Below are positions 8,649-16,986 of a DNA stretch of 64,000 bases, piece after piece. The translations under genes were made by a program, and so were the position numbers. The notes under the pieces were generated by a model that saw nothing but the letters and a program-made list of their open reading frames with translations, had not been told where the DNA came from and ran no database searches. This DNA is from UBA4582 sp047630175 (GTDB lineage: Bacteria > Pseudomonadota > Gammaproteobacteria > Pseudomonadales > Azotimanducaceae): contig JBLHVI010000006.1 of assembly GCA_047630175.1 (NCBI GenBank), positions 1 to 64,000 on the forward strand. Direction: 5' to 3'. Position 1 is the stretch's first letter, and each line of letters begins with the position of its first letter.

Positions 8649-9059
8649 GGTAATTTCCTGATAGGTAGGGCGCTCATCCGGTTAACAAGATGCCGGCTGG
8701 CAGTCGGGCGTGACATACTTTTCCAAAGCATGTCACGATAGTGTGGCGCTATAGTACACCAGCATCTGGTGGGTTGTAGCGTCTGGATGCTATTGGGTTT
8801 CTGGCCTTAAGCCCGCATATTGGTAGACCCAAAGGTAGACCGACAATTGATGAATGGGCGATGTCCGTGCACAAACTTCACGTTATTGCTCGGTATGGCG
8901 TGATTTCTGAACAGGCAAGGGTGCCAACAAGATAATCTCGGCGGGTCTGCTTCATGCGCTGCCCGCCACGGCAGTGCATGTGCAGTATCAGGGCTACACC
9001 ACCCTGATCTTATTCTAGATCGTTAGCCCAAGACCGTTAACGCACGGTCTCTTTAACGC
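8649..9059. other. 411-bp intergenic region with coding-like debris
   Basis: No intact gene is visible between the M20 peptidase and ovoA. Two near copies of GGTAGACC occur at about 8822-8841. A frame at about 8909-9019 (plus strand) reads TGKGANKIISAGLLHALPA... for 36 residues to a TAG with no start codon, which looks like the tail of a decayed gene that I cannot identify. A perfect hairpin AGACCGT-TAACGC-ACGGTCT lies at 9031-9050, just beyond the ovoA stop; with no T-run on either strand it is a weak terminator candidate. Confidence 0.5.
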
Positions 9060-11195
9060 TTACTTTTTTTGCCAGACCGACATTTCTGCAATTGAATGCT
9101 GATACTTGCGTCGCGTTTCCCGGATAACAAAGGGAACGTCTTGTGTATGTCGAAGCACAAAGTGTTCCCCGAGCTCAGCCTGCAAGCCATCTAACGTGCT
9201 GAAGTTTTCGCCATTGACCTTGATACCGCCAAGCCAATGCTCAACATCTGTATACTCTTCAAGCCATGTGTAGGGCGAAGTAAACACGAGCCAGCCATTG
9301 TCATTGATGCGGTCTTTGATTCTGTCGAGAAAGAGTTTCGGCTGATATAGACGGTCGATTAAATTGCCGGCGAAAATCAGGTCGTAGTCCGTAAATTGTG
9401 GTTTTAAATTGGTCGCGTCGCCCTGCGAGAATTCGATATCACTAGTCAGGTCAGCAAGGCCCATCTCTTGTAGGGTTTTTTCTTGGTAGTCAACGAGACT
9501 GCCCTCGGTGGGTATCGTGTAGCGAACTTGGCCGTTCTCCTTGAGTTGGAAGGCGCTCTGAATAAATCGCGCCGAAAAGTCAATGCCGTCGACATGAGCA
9601 AAATGTCTGCCAAATTCGAAGGTTGAGCGACCAACAGCGCAGCCTAGGTCGAGCGCGCGTCCACGTGGGCCCTCACCAATCACCGCCATGGTGGCTTCGA
9701 TGCAGGCTTTGGGGAAGTTGGGCACGGAGAAATAATCTTCACCGTAATGAAACTCGAGGTATTGAGACACAAGTGTGTCTGTTTCATAGGTGTTTACTTT
9801 GTCCACAGGTAACTCCGCATGTTTAGCTTTGATGTATCTGAATCCAGCATGTTGGTGGAAATGTCGACGAAAAGCATAGCGAGCGTTTCGCAGACTCTCA
9901 TTGCCAGTTGCTATCCAGGAGCCGCCTTTCATCAGGTTGTGTTTGCCATCGAATGTTGGCGTCGAAAAATCATCGTAGATTGGGTGAACTTGAAAGCCAG
10001 GATAGGTGTCAATTGGTGTTTCTGTCCATTGCCAAACATTACCGATGACATCAAAAATTTGTTCGTCAGTCTGGTTCTGATTGATGTCTGTCGCGAAACG
10101 ATCAACGGGGCAAGATGAAGCAAAATACTCGAGGTTGATATTACCAGGGGCTACGTGCCAGTCAACTTGGTCTTCCGCAACGTTGGCTCTCAGTGCAGAC
10201 CATTCGGCCTCGGTTGGCAGTCGTATATTCGACTCAGTGACCTCTGCCTGCCAGTTACAGAACGCCTTGGCTTCTAGGTAGTTGACCTCGACCGGCCAAT
10301 TGAGGGGCAGTTTTGTCTCGCTGGCGAGATTGCGCTGCCAGTATACGCCAGCTTTTCTCAGCCAAAATCTGGGCATCTCTGCACGCGTAAATGCCAGCCA
10401 TTGCTGCCCTTCCGGGGTCCAAAATCGAGGTGTGGCATATCCCCCGGCGTCAACAAATTTTAAAAATTCACCGTTGCTGACCAGATGCTGGCTGACTTCA
10501 AACTCATCTACCAGCACTTGTTTGTGGCCATACTCATTATCCCAACCATAGGTCGTATCATTGGTCGCTTTACCCAAATTCACGCGCTGCGGGCTAATGG
10601 GCACGAGCTGGTTGCTCGGCGCAGCACCCTTATCATGGCAAGCTTCCCAGCCAGTAATTTCAGTGACTGCGTCAATATCGAGCATGCGGATTATCACTGA
10701 AGACGTTTCTAAGTGAATTCTCTCATGCTCAATGCCCATCAAAATAACCCAGGCTGGGTCTTCCTGAGTAATGGGTAGTGTAATCGGCAGCGCGTCAATC
10801 AGCTGATTGACGCGCTCTCGGACCAAATCTCTGTAGTCGCGTACGGCGCTGATGGCTGGCCAGTCGTAATGAGCGTCGTTCATGTCATCCCATGACATTT
10901 CGTCGACTCCGATGGCAAACATAGCCTCGAGGTCTGGATCGATGCGCTTATCAATCAGTTTGGCAAGTAGTAACTTGTTGACAAAAAAAGTCGCGGTATG
11001 GCCAAAATAAAACACCAAAGGATGTCGCAGGGGCTCTGCTCGCGTGTAGTGAGCGGTATCATCGCTTATTAGGCGAAACAGCGATTCGTAGAGACTGAAG
11101 GTCTGATTGAAGTAGGCCTTAAGCTCTTGTCGCTTGGTGTCACTGCTGCCCGTATCGAGGCGCAGGGTTTTACTGATTCTTTGTTGTATATCCAT
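9060..11195 (-). CDS. ovoA: 5-histidylcysteine sulfoxide synthase / mercaptohistidine N-methyltransferase (ovothiol biosynthesis)
   Basis: A 711-residue three-domain enzyme. An N-terminal DinB-like domain carries the iron ligands H66 (FYFGHTATF) and H157/H161 (GIEHERIHLET). A formylglycine-generating-enzyme-like domain (about 200-460) contains LPTEAEW, GNVWQWTE, MKGGSW and FRRHF. A C-terminal SAM methyltransferase (about 500-700) has RALDLGCAVGRSTFEFG. This is the full OvoA architecture. The non-haem iron part joins cysteine sulfur to C5 of histidine using O2, and the last domain methylates mercaptohistidine to ovothiol A, a redox-active thiol. The lyase step (OvoB) is not encoded nearby. The gene stands alone, flanked by debris and a pseudogene. 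Length is as expected for the family. Confidence 0.94.
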   Translation of the reverse strand: MDIQQRISKTLRLDTGSSDTKRQELKAYFNQTFSLYESLFRLISDDTAHYTRAEPLRHPLVFYFGHTATFFVNKLLLAKLIDKRIDPDLEAMFAIGVDEMSWDDMNDAHYDWPAISAVRDYRDLVRERVNQLIDALPITLPITQEDPAWVILMGIEHERIHLETSSVIIRMLDIDAVTEITGWEACHDKGAAPSNQLVPISPQRVNLGKATNDTTYGWDNEYGHKQVLVDEFEVSQHLVSNGEFLKFVDAGGYATPRFWTPEGQQWLAFTRAEMPRFWLRKAGVYWQRNLASETKLPLNWPVEVNYLEAKAFCNWQAEVTESNIRLPTEAEWSALRANVAEDQVDWHVAPGNINLEYFASSCPVDRFATDINQNQTDEQIFDVIGNVWQWTETPIDTYPGFQVHPIYDDFSTPTFDGKHNLMKGGSWIATGNESLRNARYAFRRHFHQHAGFRYIKAKHAELPVDKVNTYETDTLVSQYLEFHYGEDYFSVPNFPKACIEATMAVIGEGPRGRALDLGCAVGRSTFEFGRHFAHVDGIDFSARFIQSAFQLKENGQVRYTIPTEGSLVDYQEKTLQEMGLADLTSDIEFSQGDATNLKPQFTDYDLIFAGNLIDRLYQPKLFLDRIKDRINDNGWLVFTSPYTWLEEYTDVEHWLGGIKVNGENFSTLDGLQAELGEHFVLRHTQDVPFVIRETRRKYQHSIAEMSVWQKK

Positions 11196-11411
11196 GAGGC
11201 TGTGGTCTTTTCTCTGGGCTATTGCCGGACGTCGAATTCTTATTAGTGCGTTATACGCGAATTATATCGCGCAGATCTCCTGACGCCATCGAGAGGTTAA
11301 CCCCACGTTAGGCCTCAGTGCTGCGTCCGCCTGCAAGTCTCAGTGCCGATTAAAGCACATAACGAACTAAAAACCCCGACGCAGGCGTTATCAGCGTTGA
11401 ATCGTGCCAGA

Positions 11412-11743
11412 TTATGCAGGGTCTGGTGGACGTTGACCGATCAAGACCAAAAGTATGCCGCCGAGCACAAACGGGGCACTTCACGTTTATCGCTGTTTAA
11501 CGTTGGCGGGTTGCGCTGCGTGATAGCGACAAGCACGCAAAGAACCGCGATGGCAGTTAATAAGCGCGCAATCGTAAAAGTCGCTGGATCAATGGCATTC
11601 TTGGCAAGCGCGAGTTGATAGAGCCGTGAATTACCCGCAAATGCCAGTAGTGCAGCCAGCGTTAGCGTGAGAGTCTGGAACACCGAAAGCTTTGAATCGT
11701 TTGTATCGCTGGCAGAACCACTACTATTCTTACTATTGTGCAT
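11412..11743 (-). pseudogene. EamA/DMT-family transporter with internal deletion and frameshift
   Basis: The frame starting at ATG 11743 encodes the typical EamA opening: a hydrophobic helix LTLAALLAFAGNSRLYQLAL, then IDPATFTIARLLTAIAVL. After about 85 residues it leaves the family pattern and stops at 11441. In the neighbouring frame, the bases from about 11469 down to 11412 encode FVLGGILLVLIGQRPPDPA and a stop, which is the typical last helix and tail of the same family. So the first two helices are joined out of frame to the last one, with about 180 residues missing between. The remnant cannot make a ten-helix permease. Family assignment of both ends is by recalled pattern. Confidence 0.75.
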
Positions 11744-11856
11744 GCTAATGATGGGGCATCTCAGTGAGCTATCGAGCCTTGGTCTCGGCCTATGGCGACC
11801 CTCGCCGTTTGCCTGACGGATGGTGAATGTGGTTAAGTTGCGCGACGGATTAAATC

Positions 11857-12759
11857 ATGACTGGAATCACTATGGCATCTACGTTTGCAAATGGCATCGA
11901 GCTCGAATACGACACCTTCGGTGCGGCTACCGACCGCCCCTTACTGTTGATAATGGGTCTCGGTGCGCAGATGACCCGATGGCCTATCGGTTTGTGCGAG
12001 TTGCTGGCAGCCGAGGGCCACTATGTCATTCGTTTTGATAACCGCGATGTAGGGTTGTCGCACAAGTGTGACGATGCGGGTGTGCCGGACATGGCGGAAA
12101 TCTTCGCCCAAGCGATGGCTGGCGAAACCGTCACTGCTGCCTACAGTTTGGCGGATATGGCTAATGATGCGGCGGGCTTACTAGATGCTATGAGGATTGA
12201 CGCTGCGCATGTTTGCGGGGCTTCCATGGGCGGTATGATTGCTCAGGTCATGGCGCTCGAGCACGGATCGCGCGTCAAGTCATTGATCTCTATTATGTCG
12301 ACTACGGGCAATCCTGAACTACCATCATCAACGCCTGACGCCTCCGCCGCATTAACGAGCCCTGCTGGGGGATCCCTTGATGAAGTCATGACGCGTGCGG
12401 TCAAGGTGGCCAAAGTGATTAACAGCCCAGCATACGTATTAGAGGACGCAGAGATTATGCGGCGGGCTCGTGAAGATTATGAACGTTGTTTTTATCCCGT
12501 TGGTGTAGCGCGTCACATGGCGGCTATTGCAGCAACGGGTAACCGTAAGCCGCGCCTTGAGAACCTGACCATGCCAACCTTAGTGTTACATGGTGAAGAT
12601 GACAACTTGGTGCCCCTGACGGGCGGTATTGACACGCATGAAGCGATCAAAGATTCAGTGATCAAAACGTTTAGTGGCATGGGGCATAATTTGCCCGAGC
12701 CTTTGTGGCCGGATTTTGCTAAGGCGATTGCAGCCCATACTAGAATGCACAACGACTAG
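11857..12759 (+). CDS. Alpha/beta hydrolase
   Basis: A 300-residue alpha/beta-hydrolase with the nucleophile elbow GASMGG (S123), the oxyanion region LIMGLGAQMTRWP (31-43), an acid in HGEDDNLVP (D248 or D249) and the catalytic histidine in GMGHNLP (H277). There is no signal peptide. The subgroup resembles predicted esterases/epoxide-hydrolase-like enzymes with an early DNRDVGLS motif (61-68). The next gene, 85 bases downstream on the same strand, is a Baeyer-Villiger-type monooxygenase. That enzyme class makes esters from ketones, so ester cleavage by this hydrolase is an attractive but untested role. The ATG at 11857 was taken; ATG 11872 is possible. Confidence 0.85.
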   Translation: MTGITMASTFANGIELEYDTFGAATDRPLLLIMGLGAQMTRWPIGLCELLAAEGHYVIRFDNRDVGLSHKCDDAGVPDMAEIFAQAMAGETVTAAYSLADMANDAAGLLDAMRIDAAHVCGASMGGMIAQVMALEHGSRVKSLISIMSTTGNPELPSSTPDASAALTSPAGGSLDEVMTRAVKVAKVINSPAYVLEDAEIMRRAREDYERCFYPVGVARHMAAIAATGNRKPRLENLTMPTLVLHGEDDNLVPLTGGIDTHEAIKDSVIKTFSGMGHNLPEPLWPDFAKAIAAHTRMHND

Positions 12760-12844
12760 ACTCATAGGGCGCCAATGTTTAAAAAGTGCATTACGGTCGA
12801 TGGCTAAATAGGCGCCCGAGCAGATAAAGGGTAGGTAGAAAATC

Positions 12845-14392
12845 ATGAATCATTTCGATGTTGTAATCGTCGGTGCAGGATTGTCCGGCATTGGTGCCGC
12901 TTATCACTTGCAGACTCACTGTCCGGGAAAGACCTTTGCCATTTTGGAAGGGCGAGGTGATGTTGGTGGTACTTGGGACTTATTTCGATATCCGGGTATT
13001 CGTTCAGACAGTGACATGTACACGCTTGGTTATAGCTTCAAGCCGTGGCAGAACGCAAAAGCCATTGCTGACGGGCCGTCGATTCTGAGCTATGTCAACG
13101 AGACAGCTGACGAAAATCATTTGCGCAAACATATTCGTTTTAACCACATGGTTAAATCAGCAGCCTGGTCGACGGCTGATGTTTGCTGGACGATTACCGC
13201 GGCGACTGGCGAGCACGGAGATCTGGTGGAATTTAGTTGCAATATGTTGTTGATGTGCAGCGGTTATTACAATTACAAGGCAGGTCATACACCAGCGTTT
13301 ACCGGTATCGAAGACTTTCAAGGCGAGGTGGTGCACCCACAATTTTGGCCAGAATCGTTGGATTATGCGGCCAAGCGAGTGGTGGTTATCGGCAGTGGCG
13401 CGACAGCGATGACCTTGATACCCGCTATGGCTGAGAAAACAGCCAGCATCACTATGCTGCAACGTTCACCGACCTATGTAGTGTCGAGTCCAGCCGAGGA
13501 TCGCCTAGCAAACATCACGCGTAAGTATTTGCCTGACATGCTGGCCTATAACCTCACACGTTTCAGAAAGACTTTGCTGCAAGGGCTTCTGTATCGACGA
13601 ACGCGCAAGCAACCAGAAAAAGTAAAGCAGTGGCTGCTGGGAATGGTACGTGAATCCCTGGGGGACGACTACGACGTGGATACGCATTTTACACCTAACT
13701 ACAACCCGTGGGATCAGCGCATGTGCTTGGTGCCGGATGGTGATTTGTTTGATGCGATTAAGTCCGGCAAAGCGACGGTAGTGACTGACCATGTTGAGCG
13801 TATCAGAGCGACGGGCATTACGCTGAAATCCGGTGCAGAGCTTGAGGCTGACATTATTGTCACGGCGACTGGACTTGAATTACAGCTACTCGGCGGCACG
13901 ACATTTTCCATTGATGGAGCGCCGATTGATTTTTCTAAGACCTATACCTATAAAGGCATGATGTATTCGGGCATTCCCAATCTGCTGCAAACCTTCGGTT
14001 ACGTTAATGCGTCTTGGACCTTGCGAGCGGATCTGAACGCCGAGTATGCCTGTCGATTGCTAAACCATATGGATGCTACGGGTACGCGACAGTGCACGCC
14101 GACGTTGCGCCCAGAAGATCAGCAGATGCAGTCGCGCCCATGGATTGACGACTTTACTTCGGGCTACATGACGCGAGCTCTGCATTTATTTCCGCAGCAA
14201 GGTGATCACGCGCCGTGGGAGAATACCCAAGATTATAAGCGGGACAAGAAATTAATCCGCCATGCGGCCCTAGAAGACGGCGTGCTGATATTCAGCATGC
14301 CTTTGTCTGCTGGAGGGTCTGCTGGAGGGTCTGCTGGAGGGTCTGCTCAGCAGGCCAAGGTGAGCGCCGATACGTCGTCTGCGGTTTCTTGA
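12845..14392 (+). CDS. Flavin-containing monooxygenase, Baeyer-Villiger type (EthA-like)
   Basis: A 515-residue flavoprotein with two dinucleotide motifs, GAGLSG (10-15, FAD) and GSGATA (183-188, NADPH). Between them is the Baeyer-Villiger fingerprint F158-Q-G-EVV-H164-PQF-W168-P. The early GGTWDLFRYPGIRSD segment and length near 500 point to the EthA-like branch of group B flavin monooxygenases, which insert oxygen next to a ketone or oxidise sulfides. The last 30 residues hold an SAGG repeat encoded by a 12-bp tandem repeat that is not part of the enzyme fold. The upstream hydrolase may act on its ester product. No regulator is adjacent. Confidence 0.88.
   Translation: MNHFDVVIVGAGLSGIGAAYHLQTHCPGKTFAILEGRGDVGGTWDLFRYPGIRSDSDMYTLGYSFKPWQNAKAIADGPSILSYVNETADENHLRKHIRFNHMVKSAAWSTADVCWTITAATGEHGDLVEFSCNMLLMCSGYYNYKAGHTPAFTGIEDFQGEVVHPQFWPESLDYAAKRVVVIGSGATAMTLIPAMAEKTASITMLQRSPTYVVSSPAEDRLANITRKYLPDMLAYNLTRFRKTLLQGLLYRRTRKQPEKVKQWLLGMVRESLGDDYDVDTHFTPNYNPWDQRMCLVPDGDLFDAIKSGKATVVTDHVERIRATGITLKSGAELEADIIVTATGLELQLLGGTTFSIDGAPIDFSKTYTYKGMMYSGIPNLLQTFGYVNASWTLRADLNAEYACRLLNHMDATGTRQCTPTLRPEDQQMQSRPWIDDFTSGYMTRALHLFPQQGDHAPWENTQDYKRDKKLIRHAALEDGVLIFSMPLSAGGSAGGSAGGSAQQAKVSADTSSAVS
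14306..14347 (+). repeat. 12-bp tandem repeat (3.5 copies) inside the monooxygenase gene
   Basis: TCTGCTGGAGGG repeats at 14306, 14318 and 14330 with a half copy at 14342. Being a multiple of three it stays in frame and encodes SAGG repeats near the C-terminus. The copies are identical, which suggests recent slippage. Confidence 0.95.
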
Positions 14393-14429
14393 CCAGCGCT
14401 AGACGTTCACCAAGGGCGCACAGCGCTGG
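14393..14429 (+). terminator. Inverted repeat after the monooxygenase stop
   Basis: CCAGCGCT (14393-14400) and AGCGCTGG (14422-14429) form a perfect 8-bp stem starting at the base after the stop codon, with a 21-base loop. There is no T-run. It could be a weak terminator or a stabilising 3' hairpin. Confidence 0.3.
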
Positions 14430-14558
14430 GGCTGGCCGACGATGCCACTGTCACGCGCTAGCAGGCTGAGCAGACGAAAAAACAAGCAGATTCTAAAAAC
14501 ATGTTAAGCGTTACGCTGAGCAACTCGAATGTATCAAGCCTTTAATAGGACATAACGA

Positions 14559-14930
14559 ATGACTAAATTCAATGATTTAACGCCAGAAGAACGCCACGTC
14601 ATTATTAATAAGGGAACCGAGCAGCCCTTCACGGGCGAGTTCGACGCGTTTTTTGAAGGCGGCCAATATGTTTGCCGTCAATGTGAGGCGCCCTTGTACC
14701 GCTCTGAAGATAAGTTCCAGTCCCACTGCGGCTGGCCAAGTTTTGATGATGAAATTGAAGGCGCTGTGCGTCGAGAGACCGATGCTGATGGACGGCGAGT
14801 AGAAATTCTCTGTGCAGCGTGTGGTGGACATCTAGGTCACGTTTTCGAGGGCGAGGGGCTGACAGGTAAAAATACTCGACATTGCGTCAACTCAGTGTCG
14901 ATGAAGTTTGTGACGAACGAACAGGCATAG
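14559..14930 (+). CDS. msrB: Peptide-methionine (R)-S-oxide reductase
   Basis: A 123-residue MsrB that reduces the R-epimer of methionine sulfoxide in proteins. Zinc is held by C39-x2-C42 (CRQC) and C85-x2-C88 (CAAC). The catalytic cysteine is C109 in RHCVNSVSMKF, and C57 in SHCGWPSF is a candidate resolving cysteine. The usual family motif has RYC; here it is RHC. It is a short, soluble, single-domain form with no MsrA fusion. TAGGA (14547-14551) lies eight bases before the ATG. It belongs to the same oxidative-stress theme as ovoA and sodB in this window, but no shared control is evident. Confidence 0.95.
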   Translation: MTKFNDLTPEERHVIINKGTEQPFTGEFDAFFEGGQYVCRQCEAPLYRSEDKFQSHCGWPSFDDEIEGAVRRETDADGRRVEILCAACGGHLGHVFEGEGLTGKNTRHCVNSVSMKFVTNEQA

Positions 14931-15010
14931 TCGCTGTGTGTGTTGCCTGTCAGTTATTGGTTCATAGATTAGTTATATAATCTCTAATAGCCCGTCGACG
15001 GGGCGGTTGA

Positions 15011-16057
15011 ATGACAGTGACTGGAGTTTGGATGTTAAGAAAGATAGTGATGTTGTTCTGGGTTTGGTCGCGAGGCACGTTGAATCTTGTGGCGATGGGG
15101 CTGTCTCGTGGGCTGGCGGTAGTTCGGTTTCGCACGAATATGGTACGCAAGATCTATGATGGTGATATTGACTTGGCGCACGCGACGAAAATTGCCGTTT
15201 TCGTTCACTGGGATTCAACAGGCCATATACATCGTTATGTGCAATATCATCTGCAATCGTTGCGCGACGCGGGTTATGAAATCGTTTTCGTGTCGAATTC
15301 GCCAATATTAGACGATGCTAGTATTGCGACACTTAAGCCGCTGGTTGGGCGTATTATCTGGCGACATAACATCGGCTATGACTTTGGCGCATACAAAGAC
15401 GCCATTGGGTCGCTTGGCGACTTGGGTAAATTGCACAGTCTGATTATTGCCAACGACAGTACCTACGGGCCATTTAGCAGCTTGTCTGACGTGATAGCGC
15501 GTGCCGATGTCGGGGGCGCTGATGTCTACGCCATCACCGACAGCTGGGAATTACGCTACCATCTGCAATCTTACTTCATGTTGTTTCATGCGGAAGCATT
15601 AGGAAGTAATGCGTTTGTTGAGTTTTGGCAAAATCTAGCCTACGTCAATAACAAACAATATGTTGTGCGAGTATACGAGGTGGGCCTCACTAAACTTTTA
15701 CTAGACTCGAGGCTGCGCTTAAAGGCGTTATTCCCGTATGACGATCTTGCCCGGTTGATGGTTGATCAATTGAATTTAGTTGATACCGCCAGCGAAGCGT
15801 TTAAACGCCTGCCAAAAGGTGAGCAGCAAATGTATTTTGTACTACAAGATGCACTGTCGTCCGGCGCGCCGATGAACGGCTCGCATTTTTTCTGGGATAA
15901 GCTGTTGTTGGATATGCGCTGTCCTTTTATTAAACGCGAGTTGCTGGCGGTTAACCCCATGGGGATTCCAGGCTTAATCTACTGGCGAGAACACCTTGCG
16001 CGTGTGTCCGATTATGACGCGGAAATGATACGCGAGCACTTGCAAGTGACTGGTTAG
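15011..16057 (+). CDS. Rhamnan synthesis F (RgpF)-family protein
   Basis: A 348-residue protein. Residues from about 60 onward match the RgpF pattern: AVFVHWDSTGHIHRYVQYHL, a Rossmann-like FVSNS strand, RHNIGYDFGAYKDAI, and LIIANDSTYGPF, followed by DVYAITDSWE. RgpF-type proteins are glycosyltransferase-like and take part in rhamnose-glucose polysaccharide assembly. The N-terminus has a short hydrophobic stretch, so it may be membrane-associated. It is separated from the polysaccharide block at 0.2-6.2 kb by about 9 kb. The start ATG at 15011 follows a GGGGCGG purine stretch; ATG 15032 is a possible alternative. Donor sugar unknown. Confidence 0.82.
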   Translation: MTVTGVWMLRKIVMLFWVWSRGTLNLVAMGLSRGLAVVRFRTNMVRKIYDGDIDLAHATKIAVFVHWDSTGHIHRYVQYHLQSLRDAGYEIVFVSNSPILDDASIATLKPLVGRIIWRHNIGYDFGAYKDAIGSLGDLGKLHSLIIANDSTYGPFSSLSDVIARADVGGADVYAITDSWELRYHLQSYFMLFHAEALGSNAFVEFWQNLAYVNNKQYVVRVYEVGLTKLLLDSRLRLKALFPYDDLARLMVDQLNLVDTASEAFKRLPKGEQQMYFVLQDALSSGAPMNGSHFFWDKLLLDMRCPFIKRELLAVNPMGIPGLIYWREHLARVSDYDAEMIREHLQVTG

Positions 16058-16141
16058 CCGCCTAACGAATAAGACCCTGCAGGTAGATCTACTCGCTAGC
16101 GTGTCACGTAGAATGGCCATTGAATGAAGAAATTATAATCT

Positions 16142-16501
16142 ATGGTTACAACACAGCATACTCTGTACTACGATGGCGCCTGCCCATTGTGCAGGACCGA
16201 GATTGACCGGCTCCGAGTTGCCGCAGGGGCTGCGATTGAGCTAGTTGACGTCCATGAAATGACGCAGACTGAGGACTTGCCTTCGCGACAGGCTTTACTC
16301 AAACAGCTGCATTTACGCACCGCTGATGGGCGTTTGCTGGTCGGCCTCGACGCGAATGTTGCCGCATGGCAGGTAACACCTTATGGCTGGTTGTTCCGCT
16401 GGCTACGCTGGCCCGGGATTCGTTTGGTGGCCGATAAAGCGTATGACTATTGGGCCGAAGTGCGTTATCGGCGACGTTATGGTGATATCAAAGACGCGTA
16501 A
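16142..16501 (+). CDS. Thiol-disulfide oxidoreductase DCC family protein (DUF393)
   Basis: A 119-residue protein opening with LYYDGACPLCRTEI, the D-x2-C-x2-C motif that names the DCC family. The mid-protein GLDANVAAW and the C-terminal AYDYWAEVRYRRRYG stretch also fit the family. DCC proteins have a predicted thioredoxin-like fold and are thought to handle thiol-disulfide exchange; I know of no defined substrate. It is a small cytosolic protein without a signal peptide. The ATG at 16142 is the only sensible start. Length is normal. Confidence 0.88.
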   Translation: MVTTQHTLYYDGACPLCRTEIDRLRVAAGAAIELVDVHEMTQTEDLPSRQALLKQLHLRTADGRLLVGLDANVAAWQVTPYGWLFRWLRWPGIRLVADKAYDYWAEVRYRRRYGDIKDA

Positions 16502-16630
16502 CAAAAACCTCGGTATGCAGTTTACTGCGGGTGATGCGTTTTATTTTATTTTACAATGATCATACTGTACGAGTTTTATTACATGACCACTCTACTAAAC
16601 GACTGGTCTATTTCACGAAAAGGAAAAGAT

Positions 16631-16924
16631 ATGAAATACTTATTAGCCTGTGCGTTGTTATTACCATCAGTTGTATTCGCCGCTGGCACGATGCCGCCAA
16701 AAGCGGTTGTCTGCCAGGCGTGCCATGGTGAAGGCGGTGGCAAAGGAATGATGGCCGGTTACCCAATGCTTAAGGGCCAAGATGAGCAGTATTTAGTCAA
16801 TGCGATAACCGCGTACAAAAAAGGTGGTCGCACGGGTGGTATGGCGGCTGTGATGGCGGGCCAAGCTATGGGATTGAGTGACGCTGAAATAAAAGAATTG
16901 GCAGCATACTACGCAAGCCAGTAG
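16631..16924 (+). CDS. Small periplasmic class I cytochrome c
   Basis: A 97-residue protein starting at ATG 16631 after AGGAAAAG (16621-16628); the longer frame to 16556 lacks a ribosome site. A signal peptide covers residues 1-18 (LLACALLLPSVVFAAG). The haem site is C28-Q-A-C31-H32, and the axial methionine is probably M75 or M80 in AAVMAGQAMGLSDAEI. The YPMLKGQ segment and the C-terminal LAAYYASQ helix are typical of cytochrome c553/c4-like single-haem carriers. It probably shuttles electrons in the periplasm to a terminal oxidase or reductase. It stands alone, ending at a strong bidirectional terminator. Confidence 0.92.
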   Translation: MKYLLACALLLPSVVFAAGTMPPKAVVCQACHGEGGGKGMMAGYPMLKGQDEQYLVNAITAYKKGGRTGGMAAVMAGQAMGLSDAEIKELAAYYASQ

Positions 16925-16937
16925 TCGACGTGCTGCT

Positions 16938-16964
16938 AAGGCCTAAAGTCATACTTTAGGCCTT
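16938..16964. terminator. Bidirectional intrinsic terminator
   Basis: AAGGCCTAAAG (16938-16948) and CTTTAGGCCTT (16954-16964) form a perfect 11-bp stem with a five-base loop, followed by ATTTTAGGTTTT on the plus strand. It lies between the convergent cytochrome c and methyltransferase genes and can serve both. Confidence 0.88.
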
Positions 16965-16986
16965 ATTTTAGGTTTTGCGTTAAGCC

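Noticed and set aside
8821..8845. Attachment site or integrase remnant suggested by repeated GGTAGACC
   Set aside because: Only two short copies, no integrase-like reading frame and no tRNA nearby.
13157..13462. Antisense 101-codon frame in the monooxygenase gene
   Set aside because: Shadow frame; no family resemblance, and the sense frame has the full BVMO fingerprint.
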